Of a DNA stretch of 8,388 bases, positions 1 to 6,699 are shown piece after piece. Location of the stretch: the NCBI GenBank assembly GCA_027328265.1, contig DAHVVD010000055.1, positions 1 to 8,388 of the forward strand. The letters run 5' to 3'. The notes under the pieces were generated by a model. That model ran no database searches and was not told the DNA's origin. It saw only the letters and a program-made list of their open reading frames with translations. The first letter of the stretch is position 1; each line of letters opens with the position of its first letter. Source of the stretch: Microcaldota archaeon (GTDB taxonomy: Archaea > Micrarchaeota > Micrarchaeia > Micrarchaeales > CABMGC01). The position numbers were made by a program, and so were the translations under genes.

Positions 1-2
1 TA

Positions 3-131
3 TTTGATAGGAATATGGATGGCAAGAGAATAAGGAACAAAGTTACCGCAAGGAACGCATTCTCTAAGATGATAAGGAAGTCTAACCTGAATAGGAGTGA
101 ACTCCACGCAGTCATAACCGCGCTGAAGTAG
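3..131 (+). CDS. C-terminal fragment of a possible TrmJ/TrmH-type tRNA methyltransferase
   Basis: An open frame runs from the window edge through 42 codons to a TAG stop at 129-131; the N-terminal part lies outside the window. The visible tail is basic and ends in two predicted helices containing AFSKMIRKSNL followed by NRSELHAVITALK. This spacing resembles the C-terminal extension of TrmJ-type SPOUT methyltransferases, which I recall as an arginine-rich helix, then a short loop with a Glu-Leu, then a final helix (in E. coli TrmJ the pattern is LRRLFTRARPESQELNIL). TrmJ enzymes 2'-O-methylate position 32 of tRNA. The catalytic knotted domain is not visible, so the assignment rests on about 25 residues and is tentative. 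That this is coding sequence is more certain, because the frame is open and stops 2 bp before the convergent sepF stop. It could instead be another RNA-binding protein with a helical tail. Confidence 0.4.
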   Translation, partial: FDRNMDGKRIRNKVTARNAFSKMIRKSNLNRSELHAVITALK

Positions 132-133
132 GC

Positions 134-508
134 TTACTTGCCTGCAGCCTTCTTCCTCTTTATTATCTTTACCTTTGTAGGAGTTATCAGGAGCCTATTC
201 TCATCTATCTGGCCTATGTCGCCGTTTATCTTCTCGACGTACGCCTTGAGACTCGAGATTATAGTGTTCCTTGTTGTTGGTCTCTTGTTGAGCTCAGATA
301 TGTCAAGCAGTATTATGTTCTTCTTTGAAACCTCGGCCTCTATGGGCTCTACGTCCCTCTCGCTGGTAAGCGTGACAGGCTTGATGTACATGTCAGCAGG
401 CTCATGGAGCAGGTCAACATCCTCCATCTCAGCCGAGTTCATGTAGTCCTCTATGTTCATTCCCTTTCCGGAACCAAAGGTCTGGCCCAACTTGTCAAAT
501 ATTCCCAT
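134..508 (-). CDS. sepF: Archaeal cell-division protein SepF (FtsZ membrane anchor)
   Basis: A 124-residue protein with the SepF layout. A short N-terminal amphipathic segment begins MGIFDKLGQTFG and is the likely membrane-targeting sequence. An acidic linker follows at about residues 15-38. The SepF core then runs from about residue 40 to 118, with DMYIKPVTL, KNIILLDISELN, NGDIGQIDENRLLITP and a basic tail. In archaea with FtsZ, SepF binds the FtsZ C-terminal tail and tethers the division ring to the membrane. The frame stays open upstream to a TTG at 547, but I start at the ATG at 508 because SepF proteins typically begin MG-x-(F/D)-D-K-L. A weak AAGG lies 7-10 nt upstream. The gene is preceded by a TATA-like element at 549-557. 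It converges with the gene on its left with only 2 bp between stop codons. ftsZ is not in the window. The family call is strong and the start is moderately sure. Confidence 0.85.
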   Translation of the reverse strand: MGIFDKLGQTFGSGKGMNIEDYMNSAEMEDVDLLHEPADMYIKPVTLTSERDVEPIEAEVSKKNIILLDISELNKRPTTRNTIISSLKAYVEKINGDIGQIDENRLLITPTKVKIIKRKKAAGK

Positions 509-547
509 GACATTCGCCTTGTATCTGGTATGTAGATGCATAGACAA

Positions 548-754
548 CTATTAAAAGCTATCGTCTATGTCAGTAACCCGCCATAAAGGCGTTGCCCTCG
601 GAGTTTTTATCTAATATCTGCTCTGGAGGAAATAAGCATGACATTCTAGGAATAGAAGCGCCCTAATTAGCAGGACATGTGCCCCTCAAGCGCTATTATA
701 CTTTTTTAAAAATATTTATGCCTTTCTGCAATTCGTTTTTATCTGGAAAAGGAG
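548..754. other. Spacer between hel308 and sepF, with small inverted repeats and T-runs
   Basis: No convincing gene is present in these 207 bases. A small hairpin, CGCC-ATAAA-GGCG, lies at 579-591 and is followed on the plus strand by TTTTT at 604-608. A wider imperfect repeat (AGCGC at 656-660 with GCGCT at 690-694) encloses CCTAATTAG and ACATGT palindromes. An AT-rich stretch at 695-720 gives a minus-strand T5 at 708-712, 43-47 nt past the hel308 stop, which could end hel308 transcription. It could also act as a TATA region for a short minus-strand transcript toward sepF. A plus-strand GGAGG ahead of ATG at 639 opens a frame of only three codons. I see no tRNA arms and no C/D-box pair. Confidence 0.4.
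549..557 (-). promoter_or_regulatory. Possible TATA box of sepF
   Basis: On the minus strand the sequence reads CTTTTAATA. It is centred about 45 nt before the proposed sepF ATG at 508, so transcription would start near 528 and leave a leader of roughly 20 nt that contains the weak AAGG. The match to the archaeal TATA consensus is only fair, and nothing else in the sequence confirms it. Confidence 0.3.
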
Positions 755-2872
755 TTAGTCTACAAAACCCTTTACCTGAGAGTAAATTCTATTGGCAATC
801 TCCTTCCCAAAGAGCCTTTCGAGTTTCTGCTCCGCTCCCTCCTTCCTCAAATCTGCCACGCCCCTTATCCCGCTGTTGAACATCATCCTCGCCCTGACCC
901 TCCCTACCTGCTCCAGCCCGACTAAATCCAGGAGCTCATTCTTTATGCCGTACCTCACCCTCGCCCTGAGCTCGAGCAGTCTTGTGTGGTTCACCTTCAT
1001 CAGCTTCGAGAGCTCCATGCTCGAGTAGAGGAGCCAGTCGGCATTCGAGACCTTTGTATAGAGCGACCCAGGAGTCTCGGAATAGCTTGCTAGGAGCTCT
1101 GCCTCGCTCTTCTCACTTATCCAGTCCCTCAGGAGGAGCGCAGTGCCGAATGCCCTCTCCGGCTCGTAGAAGGTGTCCTCGTAATGCCCTCCCTGGAGCA
1201 TCTGCTCGTAGTCAAGTATCTTTTCCTCAGCCTCCTCAGTCGCCTTCGAAAGCGGCTTCATCTCGAGCGTGTTGGCTATCATGAAGAGCCCTGAAACATC
1301 ATCGTGAAGCCTAGGTATCGAATCGATGATCCACTTCGCTGAGACAGGGTCTATGTAAAGCTCGCTGACCTTCTCTCCTATCCTTGTAGCCTGCCACCTG
1401 CTGACCCTACTCTCTATGAACTTCCATTCCTCGAGTTCCCTGAGTACCTCCCTGACTATTCCTTCAATAGTTGCTGAGTCGGAATACTGGTAGCCGTAGA
1501 AGGTCTCGTTCAGAAAGGTAAGTATGGAGTCGTCTCTGGTGAGGAAATCAGAAGCAACGAAGGCGAGAATGTGGCTCCTCAAGACAGGCAGCACTCCCAA
1601 CTTTGAGGTTATTGGCTCTGGTCCAGCCTCTATATATCTCTTGTATAATACCTTTGCGTCCTCCTTGTTCTTCGCTATGAGGAGCGCCCTTCCCATCTTG
1701 TCGTACTTCGGCCTTCCAGCCCTTCCGAAGAGCTGGAGCACCTCGTTCACGCTTATCTTCCTGCTTCCGAATCCGCCATCGTACCTACTGGTGTCCCTGA
1801 CAACCACGGTGTGCGCGGGCATATTGACTCCGAATCCCAGTGTCGTGGTGGAGCAGATCACCTTTATCTTTCCCCGCCTGAAGGCTTCCTCCACAATCTT
1901 CCTCTGCGCGTTCACGAGGCCGCTGTGATGGAATGCGACTCCATTCTCTATCGCTCTCGCAAGCTTCTCGCACTGCGCCGTTGGCCTACCTAAAAATCCC
2001 AGGATCTCCTTTGATACCTTCCTAAGATCCTCTCTCTGTTGCTCACTAAGTGTCTCTCTCACTACCACAGCAAGATTTTCTGCTCCTGACTCGGTGCTCC
2101 TCCTTGTTGAGTAAAAGAGGATGAGCTGCTTGCCTTTCGATAGAGTGTCCTCAACTATCCTTATCTCTGCCCTTTCGCTCTTTCCGGCAAGCCTCTCCTC
2201 CCTTTCTCTTCTTCCATATATCACATTGCCATCGAGTTCTATTCCCCTCTCTAGGGGCACAGGCCTGTAGTCGCTCTTCACTAATTCGGATCCGAGCCAT
2301 TTGCTTATCTCCTCTGCGTTCCCTATGGTCGCGCTAAGCGCTATTATCTGCGCCTCCCTGGAGAGCCTGCGCAGCTTCGATATAAGTATCTCGAGAGTAG
2401 GCCCTCTCCCCACCTCGTCGAGCATGTGGATCTCGTCGAAGACTATGCACCCTATCTGGTCTAGCCAAAGCAGTCCGTGTCTTATCAGGCTGTCTAGCTT
2501 TTCAGTAGACACGAGGATTATGTCACATTTCTCTAGCCATTTATCTAAGGAGTCAAGGTCGCCTATCGAGATTCCTATGTTCATATAGGGGTATGCCTCC
2601 TTCAGCTCGCTATATTTCTCTGATACGAGGGCTCGCATTGGCCCAACGTACACTGCCTTCTTGTTGTTCCAGATTGCGGCCTTAAGCATGGCCATCTCGG
2701 CGATCAGAGTCTTGCCGCTTGCCGTCGGCGCTGCTACAGTGATGCTCTTCTGCGAAAGAAGACCCTTCTCGATGGCAAGCTCCTGTGGTGGCGTAAGCTC
2801 ACTTATCCCTCTCTTTGATATGCTCTCGATAATCTCGTCGGGAAGCCTGCCTTTCAGTTCTGTTATCTTCAT
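755..2872 (-). CDS. hel308: ATP-dependent DNA helicase Hel308 (Ski2-like superfamily 2)
   Basis: A 705-residue protein, full length for archaeal Hel308. It unwinds DNA 3' to 5', preferentially at forks with a single-stranded lagging arm, and is thought to act on stalled replication forks and in recombination. All superfamily 2 motifs are present in order: Q motif LTPPQ (26-30), Walker A APTASGKT (48-55), motif Ia GPMRAL (77-82), DEIH (146-149), SAT (180-182), motif IV around LILFYSTRRS (250-259), motif V STTTLGFGVNMP (341-352) and motif VI QLFGRAGRPKYD (380-391). A winged-helix and ratchet-helix region follows. A helix-hairpin-helix near the end carries LVGLEQVGRVRARMMFNSGI, and the adjacent G-V-x-D-L is typical of the Hel308 tail. 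The ATG at 2872 lies about 27 nt after a TATA-like box and has no Shine-Dalgarno sequence, so the transcript is probably leaderless. The gene downstream of it is sepF. On the same strand upstream lies the DNPH1-like gene, separated by 178 bp. Confidence 0.96.
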   Translation of the reverse strand: MKITELKGRLPDEIIESISKRGISELTPPQELAIEKGLLSQKSITVAAPTASGKTLIAEMAMLKAAIWNNKKAVYVGPMRALVSEKYSELKEAYPYMNIGISIGDLDSLDKWLEKCDIILVSTEKLDSLIRHGLLWLDQIGCIVFDEIHMLDEVGRGPTLEILISKLRRLSREAQIIALSATIGNAEEISKWLGSELVKSDYRPVPLERGIELDGNVIYGRREREERLAGKSERAEIRIVEDTLSKGKQLILFYSTRRSTESGAENLAVVVRETLSEQQREDLRKVSKEILGFLGRPTAQCEKLARAIENGVAFHHSGLVNAQRKIVEEAFRRGKIKVICSTTTLGFGVNMPAHTVVVRDTSRYDGGFGSRKISVNEVLQLFGRAGRPKYDKMGRALLIAKNKEDAKVLYKRYIEAGPEPITSKLGVLPVLRSHILAFVASDFLTRDDSILTFLNETFYGYQYSDSATIEGIVREVLRELEEWKFIESRVSRWQATRIGEKVSELYIDPVSAKWIIDSIPRLHDDVSGLFMIANTLEMKPLSKATEEAEEKILDYEQMLQGGHYEDTFYEPERAFGTALLLRDWISEKSEAELLASYSETPGSLYTKVSNADWLLYSSMELSKLMKVNHTRLLELRARVRYGIKNELLDLVGLEQVGRVRARMMFNSGIRGVADLRKEGAEQKLERLFGKEIANRIYSQVKGFVD

Positions 2873-2895
2873 CAGAGAGTTATTGCCTCAAGGAG

Positions 2896-2903
2896 TATTT
2901 ATT
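2896..2903 (-). promoter_or_regulatory. TATA box of hel308 (leaderless start)
   Basis: The minus strand reads AATAAATA, centred about 27 nt before the hel308 ATG at 2872. That is the spacing expected when transcription starts at or next to the start codon. No ribosome-binding site is visible between the box and the ATG. Confidence 0.5.
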
Positions 2904-2938
2904 GTTTGCTGGCAGAACTCGGTGTGGATCTTAAGGAT

Positions 2939-2988
2939 AAAAAGCGTTTAGAGGGTGGGGAAGATAAGTAGATTACTCTAAACGCAAC
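2939..2988 (-). ncRNA. Candidate small hairpin RNA, or hairpin terminator of the DNPH1-like gene
   Basis: A perfect 10-bp inverted repeat, GCGTTTAGAG at 2944-2953 and CTCTAAACGC at 2976-2985, encloses a 22-nt loop. On the minus strand the stem is followed directly by TTTTT (2943-2939). A palindromic TATA box is centred 27-28 nt before the start of the stem, where a transcript start would be expected. Together these would make a self-contained RNA of about 50 nt. Alternatively, the hairpin and T-run end transcription of the DNPH1-like gene, whose stop codon is about 65 nt upstream. I see no C/D or H/ACA signature and no known family. Confidence 0.3.
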
Positions 2989-3007
2989 ACAAATATGAAC
3001 TCAATAG

Positions 3008-3017
3008 ATTTATAAAT
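3008..3017. promoter_or_regulatory. Palindromic TATA box in the hel308/DNPH1 spacer
   Basis: ATTTATAAAT is a perfect 10-bp palindrome matching the archaeal TATA consensus on both strands. Leftward it is placed correctly to start the hairpin transcript at about 2986-2988. Rightward it sits about 24 nt before an ATG at 3037 that opens a 48-codon frame antisense to the end of the DNPH1-like gene. It is too far (about 140 nt) from hel308, which has its own box. Confidence 0.4.
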
Positions 3018-3050
3018 ACTACTTGTCTCTTCTAATATGCCAGTAAATGC

Positions 3051-3497
3051 TTACGAAGGTAAGTTTTGGAAAAACCTGTCAATCGCTCTTTCTGCTTCTT
3101 CCAGCCCCGAGTATTCTTCAACTTTTACTTCTGGCGAACCTCTTATCATCGACGAAAGTTTTTTGTCTGAACCCTTTTTATAAAGGCAGAGAATTCTTCT
3201 CTTTCCTCCTGGTATCTGGAGGTTTTTCTCCACAACTCTCCCGATTTCATAGCCAACCCCAAGACTAGGAGTTGAAACCTCAGCAACAAGAACATCTGCT
3301 GAGTGGAGCCATTCAATGTCCCTATCATGTATTTCGATAGCGCTAAGATGCACCTCTCCGAACTCTCTCAGTCCTTTGTCTCCCACATGTTCTGTCACTA
3401 TTTTGCCATATTTCCTCATGTAGTTGATCATATGCATGTATGCCTCTGCTTCATCCCTTCCACCTGTTATCGAACCAGCAAAATAAATCTTTCGCAT
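3051..3497 (-). CDS. DNPH1/Rcl-like 2'-deoxynucleoside 5'-phosphate N-hydrolase
   Basis: A 148-residue protein of the nucleoside 2-deoxyribosyltransferase fold. It resembles mammalian DNPH1 (Rcl), which cleaves the glycosidic bond of deoxynucleoside monophosphates and helps remove modified nucleotides such as hydroxymethyl-dUMP. Recognisable blocks are IYFAGSITGGR (residues 4-14), KIVTEHV (32-38), HDRDIEWLHSADVLVAEV (57-74), PSLGVGYEIGR (77-87), RRILCLY (100-106) and LSSMIRG (114-120). Residues matching the DNPH1 active site are Tyr5, Asp60, the presumed nucleophile Glu84 and Ser115. Human DNPH1 has the same blocks, spaced almost identically, apart from a short insertion around residues 92-99. 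A strong Shine-Dalgarno GAGGTGG at 3511-3505 sits 7 nt before the ATG at 3497, so I prefer that start to the in-frame TTG at 3500. The gene diverges from lonB. A plain nucleoside deoxyribosyltransferase is the alternative, but the EWL and SLGVGYE blocks favour the hydrolase. Confidence 0.85.
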   Translation of the reverse strand: MRKIYFAGSITGGRDEAEAYMHMINYMRKYGKIVTEHVGDKGLREFGEVHLSAIEIHDRDIEWLHSADVLVAEVSTPSLGVGYEIGRVVEKNLQIPGGKRRILCLYKKGSDKKLSSMIRGSPEVKVEEYSGLEEAERAIDRFFQNLPS

Positions 3498-3504
3498 CAA
3501 ACTG

Positions 3505-3511
3505 CCACCTC
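3505..3511 (-). promoter_or_regulatory. Shine-Dalgarno site of the DNPH1-like gene
   Basis: GAGGTGG on the minus strand, 7 nt before the ATG at 3497. It is the clearest ribosome-binding site in the window and fixes the start. Its strength contrasts with the leaderless arrangement of hel308. Confidence 0.7.
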
Positions 3512-3540
3512 AATACCAGTAACGAAATGAGGATTAAGTG

Positions 3541-3548
3541 TTATAAAC
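3541..3548. promoter_or_regulatory. Shared bidirectional TATA box between the DNPH1-like gene and lonB
   Basis: TTATAA (3541-3546) is palindromic. It reads GTTTATAA toward the DNPH1-like gene and TTATAAAC toward lonB. It lies about 32 nt before the lonB ATG, predicting a leader of only a few nucleotides. It lies about 47 nt before the DNPH1-like ATG, predicting a leader of about 20 nt that includes the Shine-Dalgarno site. No second TATA-like box is evident in this 78-bp divergent spacer. Confidence 0.5.
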
Positions 3549-3575
3549 CTTAACCAAGAATCATACTTCGTTGTG

Positions 3576-5564
3576 ATGAAGAGATTCAAGACCACGAATG
3601 AGATAAAAATATCTGACAAGCTCATAGACAGCGTCATAGGCCAGGAAAAGGCTGTTGAGATAATCAAAAAGGCTGCGAAGCAGCACCGCAACGCCTTGTT
3701 GATAGGTGAACCTGGAACCGGAAAGACCATGCTAGCTCAAGGAATGGCCGAGCTCCTTACCGGATCCGACCTTGAGGACGTTCTAGTCTACAAGAATACA
3801 AACGATGAGAACAGGCCGCTGATAAAAGCCGTTAAGACCTATCCAGAAAAACCTGATCCCTCAAAGCCGCTCCCTGACGGTCAGGGCCGTCAGATAGTCC
3901 AGAAAGAGAAGATGAAGAACAGGATGGACGTCGGCAAGGGAAAAAGTAACATAGTGCCCATAATAGCCTTCCTTGTGATCATACTCTTCATAGTCTCGCT
4001 TTCAAATCTGATAAAAGGCTATGAGCTTATTGTAGTTGCAGCTCTGATCCTTGGAATACTCTTCTTCGGCTCAATGGCCCTCTTCATCAGCGGCTTCAGG
4101 AGGATGGGAGGCATACTACCTGGTGCATTCGAGTCAAACGAACCGAAGCTCATAGTAGACAATACAGGATTGGCAAACGCGCCGTTTGTCGATGCTACTG
4201 GCTCACGTGCCGGAGCCATATTCGGAGACATCAAGCACGACCCCTTACAGAGTGGAGGACTTGGAACTCCAGCCCACCTTCGAGTGGAAAGTGGAGCTAT
4301 ACACAGGGCGAACAAAGGCGTTCTCTTCATTGATGAGGTTGCGGATCTTGAGCCAAAGTCGCAGCAGGAACTCCTTACTGCTATGCAGGAAAAGAAGTAT
4401 CCGATCACCGGGCAGAGCGAGCTCAGTTCTGGCGCACTCGTGAGGACAGATCCAGTTCCTTGCAACTTCCTGCTCGTCGCAGCTGGAAACCTTCCTGATA
4501 TGCAGAAAATGCACCCTGCACTGCGCTCTAGGATACGGGGCTACGGATACGAGGTGTACATGGAGTCATCTATGCCTGACAACGATGCGAACAGGGAGAA
4601 AATAGTCAAGTTCATAACCCAGGAGATAAAGAAGGACGGAAAGATTCCTCCATTCAGCTATGAGGCCTGCATGGCGATCATAGAAGAGGCGAAGCGAAGG
4701 AGCGGAAGGAAAAACAGACTTACTTTAATACTCAGGGACCTTGGAGGACTGATACGAGCCGCAGGAGACATATCAGTAGAGCGCAATAGGAAGGCCGTGA
4801 CAGCAGAGGATGTCGCTGCAGCGATGACCTTAGCTAGGCCAATAGAGATGCAGTACGTCGAGCAACTTCTCGAATACAGGAAGGATTACAAGATATTCAA
4901 GACCAAGGGCTTCTCGATAGGGAGGGTGAATGGCCTTGCAGTCGTCGGCTCTTCCTACCTTGCGTCAGGAATACTTCTCCCCATAGTGGCAGAGGTCACT
5001 CCTGCAAGCTCAAGGACCGAGGGCAAGCTGATTGCAACAGGTAAACTAGGCAAGATAGCCCAGGAAGCTGTCAAGAATGTCAGCGCGATAATAAAGAAGC
5101 ACATGCACCGCGACATGGCCAGCTATGATGTTCACGTCCAGTTCCTACAGACATACGAGGGCGTGGAAGGCGACAGCGCGAGCATTTCAGTAGCAGTTGC
5201 AGTTATCTCTGCTTTCGAGAGCATACCAGTAGACCAGGAAGTTGCAATGACAGGATCGCTCTCGGTTCGCGGCGAGGTGCTCCCGGTAGGCGGGGTTAGC
5301 AATAAGGTCATCGCAGCAATAGAAGCAGGGATGAAGATAGCAGTAATACCAAAGAGCAACATGGGCGATATTAACATCAACAAGAAGGAGCTGAGAAAGA
5401 TAAAGATAATACCTGCCGGCAACATAGCAGAAGTACTTGAACACGTCCTCAAGAAGAGCAAGAGGCGCGACCAGCTCGTCAGGGCTCTCAAGAAGTACAT
5501 GACTAGCGACAGTGCAGAACGTGAGCCTCTAACTGCAAGCAACATTGGAGAAGGCTCTGGGTGA
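3576..5564 (+). CDS. lonB: Archaeal membrane-anchored ATP-dependent protease LonB
   Basis: A 662-residue protein with the full archaeal LonB architecture, and probably the main membrane-bound ATP-dependent protease of this cell. The AAA+ module has Walker A GEPGTGKT (44-51), Walker B VLFIDE (249-254) and an arginine-rich sensor region around RSRIRGYG. Two hydrophobic segments (about 126-146 and 151-173) are inserted between the Walker motifs, as is diagnostic of LonB; they place the ATPase and protease domains in the cytoplasm at the membrane. The C-terminal peptidase carries the Ser-Lys dyad: Ser534 in EGDSAS and Lys577 in GGVSNK. The frame also has a GTG at 3573, but the adjacent ATG at 3576, just after the predicted transcript start, is preferred. 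There is no Shine-Dalgarno sequence. The gene ends in TGA at 5562-5564, where top6A begins, so the two are probably translationally coupled. All key catalytic residues are present. Confidence 0.96.
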   Translation: MKRFKTTNEIKISDKLIDSVIGQEKAVEIIKKAAKQHRNALLIGEPGTGKTMLAQGMAELLTGSDLEDVLVYKNTNDENRPLIKAVKTYPEKPDPSKPLPDGQGRQIVQKEKMKNRMDVGKGKSNIVPIIAFLVIILFIVSLSNLIKGYELIVVAALILGILFFGSMALFISGFRRMGGILPGAFESNEPKLIVDNTGLANAPFVDATGSRAGAIFGDIKHDPLQSGGLGTPAHLRVESGAIHRANKGVLFIDEVADLEPKSQQELLTAMQEKKYPITGQSELSSGALVRTDPVPCNFLLVAAGNLPDMQKMHPALRSRIRGYGYEVYMESSMPDNDANREKIVKFITQEIKKDGKIPPFSYEACMAIIEEAKRRSGRKNRLTLILRDLGGLIRAAGDISVERNRKAVTAEDVAAAMTLARPIEMQYVEQLLEYRKDYKIFKTKGFSIGRVNGLAVVGSSYLASGILLPIVAEVTPASSRTEGKLIATGKLGKIAQEAVKNVSAIIKKHMHRDMASYDVHVQFLQTYEGVEGDSASISVAVAVISAFESIPVDQEVAMTGSLSVRGEVLPVGGVSNKVIAAIEAGMKIAVIPKSNMGDININKKELRKIKIIPAGNIAEVLEHVLKKSKRRDQLVRALKKYMTSDSAEREPLTASNIGEGSG

Positions 5565-5568
5565 GAAG

Positions 5569-6666
5569 GTGACAGAGGAGAAACCAGTCAAAAAGATAGA
5601 AGAGTTGGGAAGTTCGATAGTAACTGAGATAAAGGGAGGCAGAAACCCGAGGTTCATCACTCTTGCAAGGACGCGCTCCAACGTAATATTTGATCAGAAG
5701 AAGGGCTACCTCAAACTCGGCAGTGCGAAAGAGGAGAGAAACTTCCTGAATGTCTCGCAGTCGAAAAGGTTCATGCAGACCATGGCAATAGCAGCGAAGT
5801 GCCACAGATTCGTGAAGGAAAACCTCCACACAACAATAAGAGGCCTCTTCTACCAACTCAAGTTCTCACTAGGAGAGGACATAGACGAGAACGTCTTCAG
5901 TGAGCAGGCAGAGTCGAACCCGCTTATAGAGGACCTCGAGGTCTCTCTTGGCCTGAAACGCGAGAATCTAAACCTGAACGCTAACAGGAAGGGAGTGCTC
6001 GCAGGAAACATGAAGATCATCGACACATTCGGAGAGGAGAAGATAGAGATAGACTGCAGCAAACAGGGGAGGAGCGGATGGGCTATCCCGAGCGACGTTG
6101 ACAACGACATAGAGTTCGTGAACGTGAAGGCTAAGTACGTCCTTGTAGTAGAGAAGGATGCCTTATGGCAGAGGCTCAATGAGGACCTCTTCTGGAAGAA
6201 GGAGAACTGCATACTCATGACGCCACAGGGTCAGGCAGCAAGAGGAACCAGAAGATTGATAAAAAAACTGGCGGATAAAGGCTTACCAGTATATGTCTTC
6301 ACCGATTCTGATGCGTGGGGATGGTACATCTACTGGACGATCAAGACTGGAAGCATAAACCTTGCCTACATAGGCGAGGACGTGGCAACTCCAAGCGCCA
6401 AGTTCCTCGGAGTCACTATGTCAGACCTAGACAAATACGACTTCCTTAACAAGCTCACAATAAACGCGTCTGAGATAGATCTCAAGAGGGCGCAGGAGAT
6501 GCTCAACTACGAGTGGATAGGCAAGTACAAGGAGTGGAAAGTGGAGCTTGAGCGCATGATAAAGAGCAAGAAGAAGCTCGAGCAGGACGCACTTCAGGGA
6601 CCGAGGCTAACCTTCGTGGACGACTACATAAGAGAGAAGATAAAGAACAAGGACTACCTTCCGTGA
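5569..6666 (+). CDS. top6A: DNA topoisomerase VI subunit A (Spo11-like)
   Basis: A 365-residue protein from GTG at 5569; it is the DNA-cleaving subunit of type IIB topoisomerase VI, which passes one duplex through another with subunit B supplying the ATPase. A winged-helix (5Y-CAP) domain carries TTIRGLFYQLKF, whose Tyr95 matches the catalytic tyrosine of TopoVI-A and Spo11. The Toprim domain has VLVVEKDALW with Glu195 and FTDSDAWGWYIY with Asp246 and Asp248, the expected metal ligands. The upstream half carries the usual N-terminal block with RSNVIFD and QTMAIA. The start is uncertain. GTG 5569 lies 4 nt after the lonB stop, with GGGTGAG just before it, suggesting re-initiation. A TTG at 5545 would add eight residues and overlap lonB by 20 bp. 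The subunit B gene, often adjacent to top6A in archaea, is absent here. Length and motifs indicate an intact enzyme. Confidence 0.93.
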   Translation: MTEEKPVKKIEELGSSIVTEIKGGRNPRFITLARTRSNVIFDQKKGYLKLGSAKEERNFLNVSQSKRFMQTMAIAAKCHRFVKENLHTTIRGLFYQLKFSLGEDIDENVFSEQAESNPLIEDLEVSLGLKRENLNLNANRKGVLAGNMKIIDTFGEEKIEIDCSKQGRSGWAIPSDVDNDIEFVNVKAKYVLVVEKDALWQRLNEDLFWKKENCILMTPQGQAARGTRRLIKKLADKGLPVYVFTDSDAWGWYIYWTIKTGSINLAYIGEDVATPSAKFLGVTMSDLDKYDFLNKLTINASEIDLKRAQEMLNYEWIGKYKEWKVELERMIKSKKKLEQDALQGPRLTFVDDYIREKIKNKDYLP

Positions 6667-6699
6667 CTCAGCTGACTTGCCTTAAAGAGGGTTCGAGTG

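Noticed and set aside
1524..1928. Plus-strand frame of 134 codons opposite hel308
   Set aside because: It is the complement of conserved helicase motifs V and VI; low-complexity Ser/Leu content is typical of a shadow frame.
2944..2985. The 10-bp inverted repeat considered as a CRISPR repeat, H/ACA guide or transposon end
   Set aside because: It occurs once, lacks spacers, has no internal pocket or K-turn in its loop, and no transposase or target-site duplication is nearby.
4019..4465. Minus-strand frame of 148 codons inside lonB
   Set aside because: It is fully antisense to the conserved AAA+ region of lonB and has no start signal or recognisable protein character. Similar long shadow frames occur opposite lonB at 5132-5545 and opposite top6A at 5850-6218.
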